Source of the DNA: an uncultured Bacillus sp.
GTDB taxonomy: Bacteria > Bacillota > Bacilli > Bacillales > Cytobacillaceae
NCBI GenBank assembly: GCA_937894355.1
Contig: CALCRD010000096.1
Span: 1 to 39,392, forward strand
DNA length: 39,392 nucleotides
Reading direction: 5' to 3'
Below, piece after piece: positions 32,374 to 39,392 of the stretch (positions are counted from its first letter, which is position 1; the number at the start of each line of letters is the position of its first letter). Made by a program: the position numbers and the translations under genes. The notes beneath the pieces were generated by a model. It ran no database searches. It was not told where the DNA came from and worked only from the letters and a program-made list of their open reading frames with translations.

Positions 32374-32772
32374 TTATTCGATGCCGGTTACACTGATGAT
32401 TTTTACTTTTTCTGGTGTTTCAATTTTCTTTGTATGGACAATCTTTTCTTTTATTTCTCCTTGATTTAACGTGCCAAAATTTGCCTCTAAGGTTTCTTTT
32501 TGACTTTTACCTTTAGCATCTGAGCCTTCAACTGAGAATTTCACAACAACATTTGTATAAACTGTGAAATGTGCACTTATGGCTTCAATCAAGACCTGTT
32601 GTTTTTTGTTTGTACTTACATATCGAGCTTTAACGTTAACTGGTTTCACTTCGCCTTCTACAGCTTGATCCTCATTTCCATTCGGAGTTGGGGCCTCTTC
32701 ATTTGCAGCTGAACAACCACCCAGCACCAAAAATGCTAAGGAGATCATCATAAATAATTTTAGCTTTTGCAT
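32374..32772 (-). CDS. Small lipoprotein, hypothetical
   Basis: A 132-residue predicted lipoprotein: MQKLKLFMMISLAFLVLGGC with lipobox LGGC, then an acidic Pro/Glu linker and a beta-rich domain (VNVKARYVSTNKKQQVLIEAIS, TVYTNVVVKFSVEGSD). AGGAGG lies 6-7 bases before the ATG at 32772. Downstream it touches palindrome copy 12. Function unknown. Confidence 0.8.
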   Translation of the reverse strand: MQKLKLFMMISLAFLVLGGCSAANEEAPTPNGNEDQAVEGEVKPVNVKARYVSTNKKQQVLIEAISAHFTVYTNVVVKFSVEGSDAKGKSQKETLEANFGTLNQGEIKEKIVHTKKIETPEKVKIISVTGIE

Positions 32773-33024
32773 AACTTTCCTCCTCAATTGCACTAAAAAA
32801 TAGCTGTAAAGCTTTTAGTAATTTGAAAATTATAATATTTCCCTCTTATTATACTTCTTTTTAGCAAAAAGGGTGCTAAATCGACAAAATTCACATCTGC
32901 CATTTTTAAGTCAACTACGCTCATCCTTGAGGATTATTGGTCCATAGTTCATTCAAAATCAAAAATCTTTAAATATTGAAATTATAGATATATAATGTGG
33001 AAGGAAATTTAAAATTATACGGAA

Positions 33025-33117
33025 CCACAAGGGGAGCTTCCTGCTGAGAGTGAACAATAATCAATTTATCGTTCTAACCCTTTGAACCTGTTAGTTAATT
33101 CTAACGAAGGAATGTGG
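33025..33117 (+). ncRNA. TPP (THI-box) riboswitch
   Basis: Closing stem CCACA (33025-33029) / TGTGG (33113-33117). The conserved GGGGAGC and GCTGAGAG elements of the pyrimidine-sensing arm are present. CCCTTTGAACCTG and the following GTTAGTTAATTCTAACG/GAAGGAA form the pyrophosphate-sensing arm. It precedes thiT and should repress it when thiamine pyrophosphate is abundant. Confidence 0.95.
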
Positions 33118-33151
33118 ATGAGATGTTTACGGCTCAATTCTTTCTGGATGT

Positions 33152-33190
33152 TCTCCCTTGTGTTTTCATATATTAAAGGGAGATTTTTTT
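33152..33190 (+). promoter_or_regulatory. Riboswitch expression platform: terminator that also hides the thiT ribosome binding site
   Basis: TCTCCCTT (33152-33159) pairs perfectly with AAGGGAGA (33176-33183), followed by seven T and then directly the thiT ATG (33191). The 3' arm is the Shine-Dalgarno sequence itself. Confidence 0.8.
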
Positions 33191-33778
33191 ATGAAAAATA
33201 TCAGTCTGATTGCCATGATTGAAGCTTCATTCTTTGCTGCATTTGCGCTTATTTTGGATTTGCTTCCCTCCATTAAGTTAACACCTTTTGTGTCCATTTC
33301 GTTAGCGATGGTACCAATTTTTATTATCGCCTTCCGTTGGGGCTTTAAGGTTAGTTTCATTTCAGGATTCATTTGGGGATTGCTGCAGGTCATCACTGGT
33401 GATGTTTACTTTTTGCAAATCATTCAATTTTTAATCGAGTATTTTATTGCATTTGCCTTTGTTGGTTTCGCTGGTTTATTTTATCCAATCATTCAAAAGC
33501 ATTTACATAATGGAGCACAAGGCCAGCTTGTCCTATGGATTGTAATAGCCACCTTTGTCGGAAGCTTTGCCCGGTATATTTGGCATTTTGCTGCAGGGGT
33601 AATTTTTTGGGGAGAATATGCTCCTGAAGGAATGTCACCGCTTTGGTATTCGTTTATCGTGAACGGAGGAACTATGGTTGGAGCTGCTATATTATGCTCT
33701 CTTGCGTTGGTACTTCTAGTTACCGCTGCGCCTCGTTTGTTAGTCCGTAAAGGTACACAGGTTGTTGATGAAAAATAG
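33191..33778 (+). CDS. thiT: ThiT thiamine transporter S-component (ECF type)
   Basis: A 195-residue membrane protein with six hydrophobic segments. The segment GSFARYIWHFAAGVIFWGEYAPEGMSPLWYSFIVNG (about 119-154) is the thiamine-binding signature of ThiT (W, H, E and Y ligands). It is the substrate-binding subunit of an energy-coupling-factor transporter and works with EcfAA'T encoded elsewhere. The TPP riboswitch upstream confirms the substrate. The ATG at 33191 follows AAAGGGAG by 8 bases. Confidence 0.95.
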   Translation: MKNISLIAMIEASFFAAFALILDLLPSIKLTPFVSISLAMVPIFIIAFRWGFKVSFISGFIWGLLQVITGDVYFLQIIQFLIEYFIAFAFVGFAGLFYPIIQKHLHNGAQGQLVLWIVIATFVGSFARYIWHFAAGVIFWGEYAPEGMSPLWYSFIVNGGTMVGAAILCSLALVLLVTAAPRLLVRKGTQVVDEK

Positions 33779-33800
33779 AGTGAAAATCACATTAGTTAGC

Positions 33801-33843
33801 GATAAAGAGCGGTTCAATCCTTGCGATTGGACCGCTCTTTATC
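33801..33843. terminator. Rho-independent terminator of thiT
   Basis: Very long stem: GATAAAGAGCGGT-T-CAATC / GATTG-G-ACCGCTCTTTATC with a 5-base loop. It ends in TTTATCCTTT and may work both ways. Confidence 0.88.
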
Positions 33844-33999
33844 CTTTGTGAGAAGTTGTATTATCGGTTACTCCCACTGAAATAATTTGTTTCATTTTAC
33901 TTTCTACAAGTGTGGCAGCCCAAAATTCTGCGGCAAACTTTAATTTGTTATGGTAAATAGTGTACGATGGTAAAAACAGCATGAAGGGAGCAACACTAA

Positions 34000-34863
34000 A
34001 TGTTTAATGTAAAGCAATTTTATGAGCGGGATTTGCTTTTTTATGAGTTAGTTGACGCAAAGGCTGAGACATCGTTTACAGTCGTTCCTGAGCGTGGTGG
34101 CATCATCACTACTTTTACCAAAAAAGGCAGTGAAATTCTTTATCTCAATAAGGAAACTCTGTTTGATTTGGAAGCTAATGTCCGCGGGGGGATTCCGATT
34201 CTGTTTCCGATTAGTGGGCAGTTGAGTAATGGTGAATACGAGCTTAACGGTCAAACTTTTAGGATGAAGAATCATGGGGTTGCGCGCAATAATCCCTGGG
34301 AAGTGGTCCGGGTTGAGACGACTGATTCGGCTTCTATTACGTTGTCTTTGAAAAGTACTGCTGAAACGAAACAGGCTTTCCCTTTCGACTTTGAGCTGAT
34401 TTTTACATACAAGCTTGTTGGTTCGAGTTTGACGATTTCGCAGGAATACCGCAATAATTCGGAGCTGGAGATGCCGATTTATGCTGGGTTCCATCCGTAT
34501 TTTAACACGCAGCATAAAGACCTTGTTTATCGGGTTAATGCTACTGAATACATTGATTATAATGATATGGCTGTAAAATCCGTTGCGAATGGCCTAGATC
34601 TTACCAATAAAAAGGAATCGCTGATTATTTTAGACTCGCAGGAGCCAAATATCTCTTTTGAAATACCGGAGCTGCAAGGTGAGATTACTTTGAGCTATGG
34701 TGCGGAATTTAAGTATGTGGTGCTTTGGACGGAGGCAGGCAAGGATTTTGTTTGTGTTGAGCCTTGGATGGCCAGAAATAATGCCTATAATGAGGCAAAA
34801 GATGAGTTGGTCATTGTTAAGCCAAAAAGCTCGCTGCATACTAGCTTTACCATTAGTTGTTAG
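34000..34863 (+). CDS. Aldose 1-epimerase-like (YeaD/GalM superfamily) protein
   Basis: A 287-residue beta-sandwich protein of the galactose-mutarotase superfamily. VVPERGGIITTF and NVRGGIPILFPISGQLSNGEY are at the N-terminus, KNHGVARNNPW contains the conserved His, and AGFHPYFNT contains the second His (about 165). WTEAGKDFVCVEPW lies at the C-terminal end. It is close to the glucose-6-phosphate 1-epimerase-like (YeaD) branch, so a hexose or hexose phosphate is the likely substrate. AAGGGAG lies about 10 bases before the ATG. Monocistronic. Confidence 0.88.
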   Translation: MFNVKQFYERDLLFYELVDAKAETSFTVVPERGGIITTFTKKGSEILYLNKETLFDLEANVRGGIPILFPISGQLSNGEYELNGQTFRMKNHGVARNNPWEVVRVETTDSASITLSLKSTAETKQAFPFDFELIFTYKLVGSSLTISQEYRNNSELEMPIYAGFHPYFNTQHKDLVYRVNATEYIDYNDMAVKSVANGLDLTNKKESLIILDSQEPNISFEIPELQGEITLSYGAEFKYVVLWTEAGKDFVCVEPWMARNNAYNEAKDELVIVKPKSSLHTSFTISC

Positions 34864-34942
34864 TTTGCTGACTACCTCGAATTGGAAGTATCGAGGATTA
34901 ATGAATATTTTTTTTGTAAGGCTGTGTAAAACTGCTTGTTGT

Positions 34943-34992
34943 AAAAAAAATCTGACTCGATTCAGTAGTTTTCACACTACGATCCGAGTCAG
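34943..34992. terminator. Bidirectional terminator between convergent genes
   Basis: CTGACTCG (34952-34959) / CGAGTCAG (34985-34992) with an inner GTAGT/ACTAC stem. The minus-strand side has eight T and the plus side TTTAATTT. It serves both the aldose-epimerase-like gene and the OsmC-like gene. Confidence 0.87.
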
Positions 34993-35037
34993 TTTAATTT
35001 CTACAGTTCCCGGTCCAATCTACATTTGAGGGTATGT

Positions 35038-35490
35038 TTATCGAACGCAAGATTTAATAATTATTTCATTGCGCGATACGTTGACCAGATTTGCAAGGGT
35101 GTCGCCTACTGGGCATTTACTTTCTACAAATGTTACAAACTCTTCGACTCGATCTCTTGGAGCATCCGTTTCGATGTGTATGTTATAGCGAATATCACTA
35201 AACCCTGGGCGGACATCAGACAAATTCATAAAGCCATCCGTGTCAAGTTCCCCTTCTACTTCTACCCGAAAATCTTCCAGTGTAATATCAAATTTAGCCG
35301 CATAAACACGGGCGACTATTGCCTGACAAGCACCTAATGCTGATAGCACCAATTCAACTGGATTCATTCCAGTGTCTGTTCCACCGAGTTCCCTTGGCTC
35401 ATCAATAGTTACCTCAAAATCCCTTGCTCTTACCTTAACTTGGACACCGTCTTGAAGATGAGCAGTAGCTTTAAATAATGTTTTTGGCAT
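35038..35490 (-). CDS. OsmC/Ohr-family redox protein
   Basis: A 150-residue OsmC-fold protein. Conserved PVELVLSALGACQAIVARVYA places the first reactive Cys at about 54, and ESKCPVGDTLANL the second at about 124. The spacing fits the OsmC/YhfA group of thiol-dependent peroxidases acting on organic hydroperoxides. RELGGTDTGMNP is the conserved active-site loop. The ATG at 35490 follows AGGTAGG. A perfect 21-bp palindrome lies 32 bases upstream and may be a regulator's operator. Confidence 0.9.
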   Translation of the reverse strand: MPKTLFKATAHLQDGVQVKVRARDFEVTIDEPRELGGTDTGMNPVELVLSALGACQAIVARVYAAKFDITLEDFRVEVEGELDTDGFMNLSDVRPGFSDIRYNIHIETDAPRDRVEEFVTFVESKCPVGDTLANLVNVSRNEIIIKSCVR

Positions 35491-35522
35491 GTTAACAACC
35501 TACCTTTCTCAATTAATAAGAC

Positions 35523-35543
35523 TGTAATTTTTAAAAAATTACA
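35523..35543 (-). promoter_or_regulatory. 21-bp perfect palindrome upstream of the OsmC-like gene
   Basis: TGTAATTTTT-A-AAAAATTACA: two 10-base half sites around one base. Size and position suit a dimeric (for example MarR/OhrR-type) repressor. No such regulator gene is adjacent. Confidence 0.5.
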
Positions 35544-35762
35544 CCTTCCACGAAGGCAGTTTTATAGTTCCTCCTTCCTGCTTTGTTTTCCCCCACTCCA
35601 AAATTGCTGAATTTACTGCCATTCAGCTTAAGAAGTGTTATATAGCTTCTGCCTTTTTAAGCGGAAATATGTGAAATAATGAACAATAACAAAGACAAGT
35701 TTGTACGAATTGTGCAAATATTTCCCACAAAACATCCAGTTTTTGATATCCCTGCTATTGTT

Positions 35763-36839
35763 TTAAAAACTTCTTTGATTATTGAAAACTCTTGTCGCAA
35801 GTCCCAATAATATGGTTAAAAATCCAATCAAAGCGATACCTAATAAATCAGTCGCCGTTTCTGGAAGTTTATTTCTACTTGAAACAAGGTTGGCATCATC
35901 TGATAAAGCAACATCTTTATCCTTTTTACTATCAGCCTCCACAGTGACATCTTTTTCCGCTTCAGAGTCAGCTTTAACTTCTGGATTTACAGCGGAAGCT
36001 TCAAAGGGTTCAACTTCACTTTCAACAACTTCTTCCGTGTTGGTGATTGTATTGAGATCAACCTCGGGAACCGCTTCGAGATTACTGTTAGCATTACTGA
36101 TGTTTTGGTTTATGGGCACTTCTGGAGCAGGTTTGACAATCGGAACCTGAATTGTAAAAGGAGACGGCCTCTCCTCTAATACAGAAAGATCAATTACCGC
36201 ATTTCGACTACTTGCCAGAAACGTATAAACACCGTCTGTTGAAGCTGGTAGTGAGTCCAAATCTATTTCTAAAGTAAAATTATAAGTTGACGATGACAGC
36301 AAGTTTAGCGATAAAAGATTATGATAATCCATACTGATGGTATTGGTGCTTGAGTCTACATAAATAGTAGAAAATGTTCCAGAATCTCTACCTAGATTTA
36401 TTCCTAATAAACTAATAATAGGAACATCGTATTTGGCAACTATTCCATTGATAAAGCTTTGATTTTGTAATAGGCTTGAAAATTCAATTGGCATTTGAAA
36501 AATGATATACGGATGCTCCAAAAAACCTAGAGTCAACAAACCTTTACCACTATAATTTAATGTGAGTTTTTGTGTATTTGGGCCTAGGTGTCCGGTCAAG
36601 CTCTCACTTCCTAATACAGTTACATTCGCTAGTGAGGTCTGTTCCACCGCAACTTGTGGTGAGGATAGAAGCGAAATCGAAGAATCATCTAATGGTGATG
36701 GTGATGGTTGTGTTTCAGCAAAAATTTGCTGTGGTGCAATTAGTAAGGCAATTGTGGCAAAAATAATCGTCACTTTCATTATGGCCGCTGCTCGTTTCTT
36801 AAGAACCATCCTTTCCTTGTAAAAAAATCCCTTTCTCAT
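35763..36839 (-). CDS. Cell-wall-anchored surface protein with LPETA sorting signal
   Basis: A 358-residue secreted protein. The signal peptide ends near IAPQQIFAETQ (cleavage about 41). A beta-rich domain (about 60-235: NVTVLGSESLTGHLGPNTQKLTLNYSGKG-type strands) is followed by an acidic Glu/Val/Ser-rich stalk (about 255-325). The C-terminal sorting signal is LPETA (about 325-329), then a hydrophobic helix (DLLGIALIGFLTILLGLA) and RVFNNQRSF. LPXTA-type motifs are substrates of class D/E-like sortases rather than classic LPXTG sortase A. The ATG at 36839 follows AAAGGAG by about 10 bases. No sortase gene lies in the window. Binding partner unknown. Confidence 0.83.
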   Translation of the reverse strand: MRKGFFYKERMVLKKRAAAIMKVTIIFATIALLIAPQQIFAETQPSPSPLDDSSISLLSSPQVAVEQTSLANVTVLGSESLTGHLGPNTQKLTLNYSGKGLLTLGFLEHPYIIFQMPIEFSSLLQNQSFINGIVAKYDVPIISLLGINLGRDSGTFSTIYVDSSTNTISMDYHNLLSLNLLSSSTYNFTLEIDLDSLPASTDGVYTFLASSRNAVIDLSVLEERPSPFTIQVPIVKPAPEVPINQNISNANSNLEAVPEVDLNTITNTEEVVESEVEPFEASAVNPEVKADSEAEKDVTVEADSKKDKDVALSDDANLVSSRNKLPETATDLLGIALIGFLTILLGLATRVFNNQRSF

Positions 36840-37058
36840 TTGATAAGAACTCCTTTCGTTAAATTGGCTAGCAATGCCTCTTTTTCAAAAATAGCCCTTT
36901 AAACTAATATACTAGACTTAAAGATTTGGCGAATCAAGCAATAAACGAAGGAGCAGCACCTTGCTATTTACTCTTAGACTAGGAAGCACAAAGCTAACAT
37001 TATTAGTGAACATCGCTAGGTGGTTTTTATATTCATCACTAACAGGGAAAACATGATA

Positions 37059-37165
37059 GTAAAACTTCAATCAGTAGGGGTTTTACTTCCCGTTAATCTG
37101 CGATAAACCACAAAATTTCCTAGGAAATTTGTAGAATTCCCACCTAACTTTATGGTTTATCCCTG
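37059..37165. repeat. Dispersed repeat (ACTTCAATCAGTAGGGG type), copy 3
   Basis: AGTAAAACTTCAATCAGTAG, GGGTTTTACTTCCCGTTAATC and TGCGATAAACC match 17606-17660 and, inverted, 6857-6905. An internal AAATTTCCTAGGAAATTT palindrome (about 37116-37133) and flanking ATAAACC / GGTTTAT give a longer hairpin (37103-37158). It fills the middle of the 36840-37216 gap; I see no gene in the rest. Confidence 0.65.
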
Positions 37166-37216
37166 TATCTGTGTTGAATACTGACGAGATATAAACCGAA
37201 ATAGTGAATCAAGTTA

Positions 37217-38155
37217 TCAAAAGTTTGATGCTAAAAAGTCCAATACTGCCCCAGAAAACTCCTTATCCTCGATTGGGTTTTCAAAATATTCTTCAAAGCA
37301 AATAAAGTGTTGATCACCCTCGCGGATGAAGGTAGTAATATTATCCGGAGCATTTTTGATTAATCGTTCAAAACTTTTATAAGGTACTTGCGAGTCCTCT
37401 GTAGAATGCATTAATAATGCCGGTCTGCCATCTAATTTACCAATTTGATTGAGTGGATTCATTGTTAACTTGTCAAAGCCCAATTGCAAGCCCATATAAA
37501 GCGAAACGAATGGTTTTTCAGCTGCAGCAAGAAACGGTGGCAAGCCCATATTCACCATATTATCGCTGAAAACATCCGGCCATGAAGAATACGCAGAGCC
37601 ACTGATGATTCCATCGATATCAGCTATTTCCCCGATGGCATTGATGGCGGTTACTCCACCCATTGATGTGCCCCAAACAATAATTGGAGTGTTTTGATAC
37701 TCTTCTTGAGACTTTATGTGCTCAACTCCGGCCAATACATCCAAATATTCTGTTGTTCCCAGCCATACCTTTTCTCCTTCACTAGCTCCATGAGACCGCA
37801 TTTCTATAAGTAAAGAGGAATATCCATTGTCTTGGAGCATTTTCGAGTAACCCCAAAATGCTGTGACAGATGGATTTTGAATCCCCGACAGTAAAATCAC
37901 AATCCCTTTTGGGTTCTTCTTTTCTACTTCCCAGGCAGCAAGCGATAAGGAATCTTCTGTTTCTAAGGTTAATTCCTTTGCCTCTATTCCATAATCATCC
38001 GGTGAATACGTTTCTACTTCCATGTGGGTGTTTACAATACTTCGCATAAGCATTGGAGGAATAATTGCTAAGATTACGATAATTATACTTAAAAAAATTG
38101 CTAGAATAATTGCTAAGATTTTCGTGTATTTCCGGTTTTTTAGTACTAGACTCAT
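37217..38155 (-). CDS. Membrane-anchored alpha/beta hydrolase
   Basis: A 312-residue protein with one N-terminal membrane helix (about 14-40) and an extracellular alpha/beta-hydrolase domain. The nucleophile elbow is WGTSMGGVTA (GxSxG, Ser about 168). The acid is probably Asp in LLMHSTEDSQVPY and the His in REGDQHFICF. It resembles the YqkD/BD-FAE-like group of serine hydrolases with esterase or peptidase activity. GAGGTGATG lies 5-8 bases before the ATG. Monocistronic with an extended -10 promoter at 38198. Confidence 0.87.
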   Translation of the reverse strand: MSLVLKNRKYTKILAIILAIFLSIIIVILAIIPPMLMRSIVNTHMEVETYSPDDYGIEAKELTLETEDSLSLAAWEVEKKNPKGIVILLSGIQNPSVTAFWGYSKMLQDNGYSSLLIEMRSHGASEGEKVWLGTTEYLDVLAGVEHIKSQEEYQNTPIIVWGTSMGGVTAINAIGEIADIDGIISGSAYSSWPDVFSDNMVNMGLPPFLAAAEKPFVSLYMGLQLGFDKLTMNPLNQIGKLDGRPALLMHSTEDSQVPYKSFERLIKNAPDNITTFIREGDQHFICFEEYFENPIEDKEFSGAVLDFLASNF

Positions 38156-38197
38156 ATAAACATCACCTCGACCAGGATAACAACATTTTCTATTTTT

Positions 38198-38206
38198 ATT
38201 ATATCA
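38198..38206 (-). promoter_or_regulatory. Extended -10 promoter of the hydrolase gene
   Basis: Minus strand TGATATAAT (TGn-TATAAT), about 45 bases upstream of the ATG; the -35 region (CATTTA) is weak. Confidence 0.55.
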
Positions 38207-38372
38207 CAATATTTTGAATATAAATGATTGTTTCGTTGCTAAATAAGCTAGCCCGGTCAAGAATGCGTTTTCTGAAACATTTAAACATTCTGGTTTATCT
38301 CATATTTCCCCTAGCTAATTTCTCTAAATACAAATACAATAATAGTAATCAATTATTATTGGGCGTGAACGA

Positions 38373-39023
38373 ATGAAAACTTCAATTCTGGCATTTTTCC
38401 CATTTTTAGCAGACCTATCAGAGGAAGAATTAAACCAACTCATCCATGTGGAAGTAGCAGCAGGGCAAACGTTGCTAGCTGATGGTGATTCTTGTCACTG
38501 GGCAGCTTTCGTTTATTCTGGTGAAATTAAAATTACCAAAATGAATAAAAATGGTCGAGAAATCAATCTCTACAGAGTCCCACCGGGTGAAACTTGTGTT
38601 TTGACTGTGACTAGTGCACTTTCAAATCAACTTTATCCCGCTTATGCCATAGCTAGCCAAAAAACCAAACTGTTTCTCATCGAAAAACAGCTATTAAGAT
38701 CATTGTTAAAAAAGAGCGATAGCTTGCAAGAATTGATTAATCAAACTACCGCCGACCGGTTTATCAATTTGATGGGATTATTTGATGATCTTGTTTTCCG
38801 GAGAATCGACGAGAGAGTGGTCAATTTTCTGTTAGAAAATCTCGAGACTGATCACTCCAGCTTATTGATGACACACGAAGAAATAGCTGCTGATCTTGGA
38901 ACTTCCCGAGAAGTCATTAGCCGGGTAATGAAACACTTGGAAAAGGGCGGTAGTATTCGTCTAGCTCGCGGTAAGATTTGGCTGGTTTCTAGAGAGCTTT
39001 TAAGGGGTTTTTTGACAATATAG
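38373..39023 (+). CDS. Crp/Fnr-family transcriptional regulator
   Basis: A 216-residue regulator with an N-terminal cyclic-nucleotide-binding-like beta-barrel (about 10-125; LLADGDSCHWAAFVYSGEIKI, VPPGETCVLTVTSALS) and a C-terminal winged helix with recognition segment MTHEEIAADLGTSREVISRVMKHLEKGG (about 165-192). It lacks the N-terminal Fnr cysteine cluster; two Cys occur in the sensor barrel (about C40 and C74), so a redox or ligand signal is possible. The ribosome binding site is poor (GGGCGTGA). A DUF2892 gene follows 86 bases later with a palindrome in between. Confidence 0.92.
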   Translation: MKTSILAFFPFLADLSEEELNQLIHVEVAAGQTLLADGDSCHWAAFVYSGEIKITKMNKNGREINLYRVPPGETCVLTVTSALSNQLYPAYAIASQKTKLFLIEKQLLRSLLKKSDSLQELINQTTADRFINLMGLFDDLVFRRIDERVVNFLLENLETDHSSLLMTHEEIAADLGTSREVISRVMKHLEKGGSIRLARGKIWLVSRELLRGFLTI

Positions 39024-39044
39024 TGAATAAGTGACTTAATCACT
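39012..39044 (+). promoter_or_regulatory. Promoter with overlapping palindromic operator before the DUF2892 gene
   Basis: TTGACA (39012-39017), 17-base spacer, CTTAAT (39035-39040). The perfect palindrome AGTGACTTAATCACT (39030-39044) covers the -10 and has the GTGA-N5-TCAC form of a Crp/Fnr-type site with a spacer one base short. Confidence 0.5.
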
Positions 39045-39109
39045 GTAAATATCCAACCCGAAGGATAACATAAATTATGAAATAATTATTTTATTAGGGG
39101 TTGGGAATT

Positions 39110-39298
39110 ATGAAAGCAAATGTTGGAGGAGCAGACCGAATTATCCGTTTGATTCTTGGGGTATTACTATTAGGCTTATTTCTTCTTGAAGGTAATGTTA
39201 AATACTTTGGCATACTAGGAATTGTGTTTATCTTAACAGCGATTATCCGCTTTTGTCCGTTTTATCCATTGTTTAAAATAAATACCAATAAAAAGTAG
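39110..39298 (+). CDS. DUF2892-family small membrane protein
   Basis: A 62-residue protein: MKANVGGADRIIRLILGVLL is the DUF2892 signature (N-x-GxxDRxxR), with two membrane helices (about 12-27 and 33-48) and C-terminal CPFYPLFKI. Such proteins are related to the C-terminal membrane part of YgaP rhodanese and often lie beside Crp/Fnr regulators and sulfur-transfer genes. The ATG at 39110 has AGGGG 9 bases upstream. Confidence 0.9.
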   Translation: MKANVGGADRIIRLILGVLLLGLFLLEGNVKYFGILGIVFILTAIIRFCPFYPLFKINTNKK

Positions 39299-39305
39299 CT
39301 GACTC

Positions 39306-39333
39306 GCACCCATAAAAAGTGGGTGCTTTTTTT
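39306..39333 (+). terminator. Rho-independent terminator of the DUF2892 gene
   Basis: GCACCCA / TGGGTGC, 7-base loop, then seven T. Confidence 0.93.
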
Positions 39334-39392
39334 ATAGGTGGAAGGTTAATAGGGGCTTTTAAGAAAAATCGATTAATAAAAGCACTTGAGCC

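Overview
The window reads as chromosomal DNA of a low-GC, endospore-forming Bacillaceae bacterium (Bacillus or Neobacillus-like). The evidence is strong AGGAGG-type ribosome binding sites, frequent TTG and GTG starts, a Spo0E-type phosphatase, a CspC-like cold-shock protein, xpaC/yaaN-, terC/terD- and yyaE-like genes, a TPP-riboswitch-controlled thiT, lipobox lipoproteins and an LPETA-type wall-anchored protein. There are no rRNA or tRNA genes and no prophage. Genus is an inference; no alignment was run.

Layout. 1-3.5 kb: 3' part of an acetolactate synthase gene, then a minus-strand operon of a REP-associated (Y1/HUH) tyrosine transposase followed by comM, overlapping by one base and bracketed by two copies of a GC-rich palindrome. 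3.5-7.7 kb: minus-strand tellurite/stress (Ter) cluster terD, terC, StiP/PRTase, HAD phosphatase; a 42-bp tandem repeat behind terC is a serial copy of the end of the terC reading frame. 7.8-9.3 kb: a decayed membrane-PAS-PAS-EAL gene. 9.4-15.7 kb: csp, a DUF975 membrane protein, a two-gene microprotein operon, a PrsW-like intramembrane protease with zinc ribbon and His-rich repeats, xpaC-yaaN behind a perfect sigma-W-type promoter, and a DUF6241 gene split by an in-frame TAA. 15.8-23.8 kb: lipoproteins, galE, an SDR next to folE, an LtaS-like sulfatase and spo0E-like. 23.8-25.7 kb: a two-gene Septu-type defence system (ptuA-ptuB). 26-30 kb: a yyaE-like molybdopterin oxidoreductase and a membrane trypsin-like protease. 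30-39.4 kb: lipoproteins, YkvA-like, riboswitch-thiT, an aldose-epimerase-like gene, OsmC-like, the wall-anchored protein, an alpha/beta hydrolase, and a Crp/Fnr regulator with a DUF2892 protein.

The most unusual feature is dispersed through the whole window. Twelve copies of a palindrome with core GGGGGACWGTCCCCC (variant GGGGGCCTGTCCCCC) sit almost always just behind the 3' end of a gene, sometimes containing its stop codon. Their outer arms differ from copy to copy but remain self-complementary. A transposase of the family that mobilises REP elements in proteobacteria lies in the window, with a copy on each side of its operon. I propose this as a candidate Gram-positive REP/RAYT-like system, with comM possibly carried along. 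Three other dispersed repeat families (AAGCGCAAGCGCC type, GGAGCGG type, and a CCCGTTAATCTGCG-like type) add to a repeat-rich intergenic landscape.

How genes may work together: the Ter cluster and xpaC-yaaN look like an envelope/metal stress module; PtuA-PtuB is antiviral; folE plus the SDR suggests pterin metabolism; the Crp/Fnr protein probably controls the DUF2892 gene through a palindrome lying between them.
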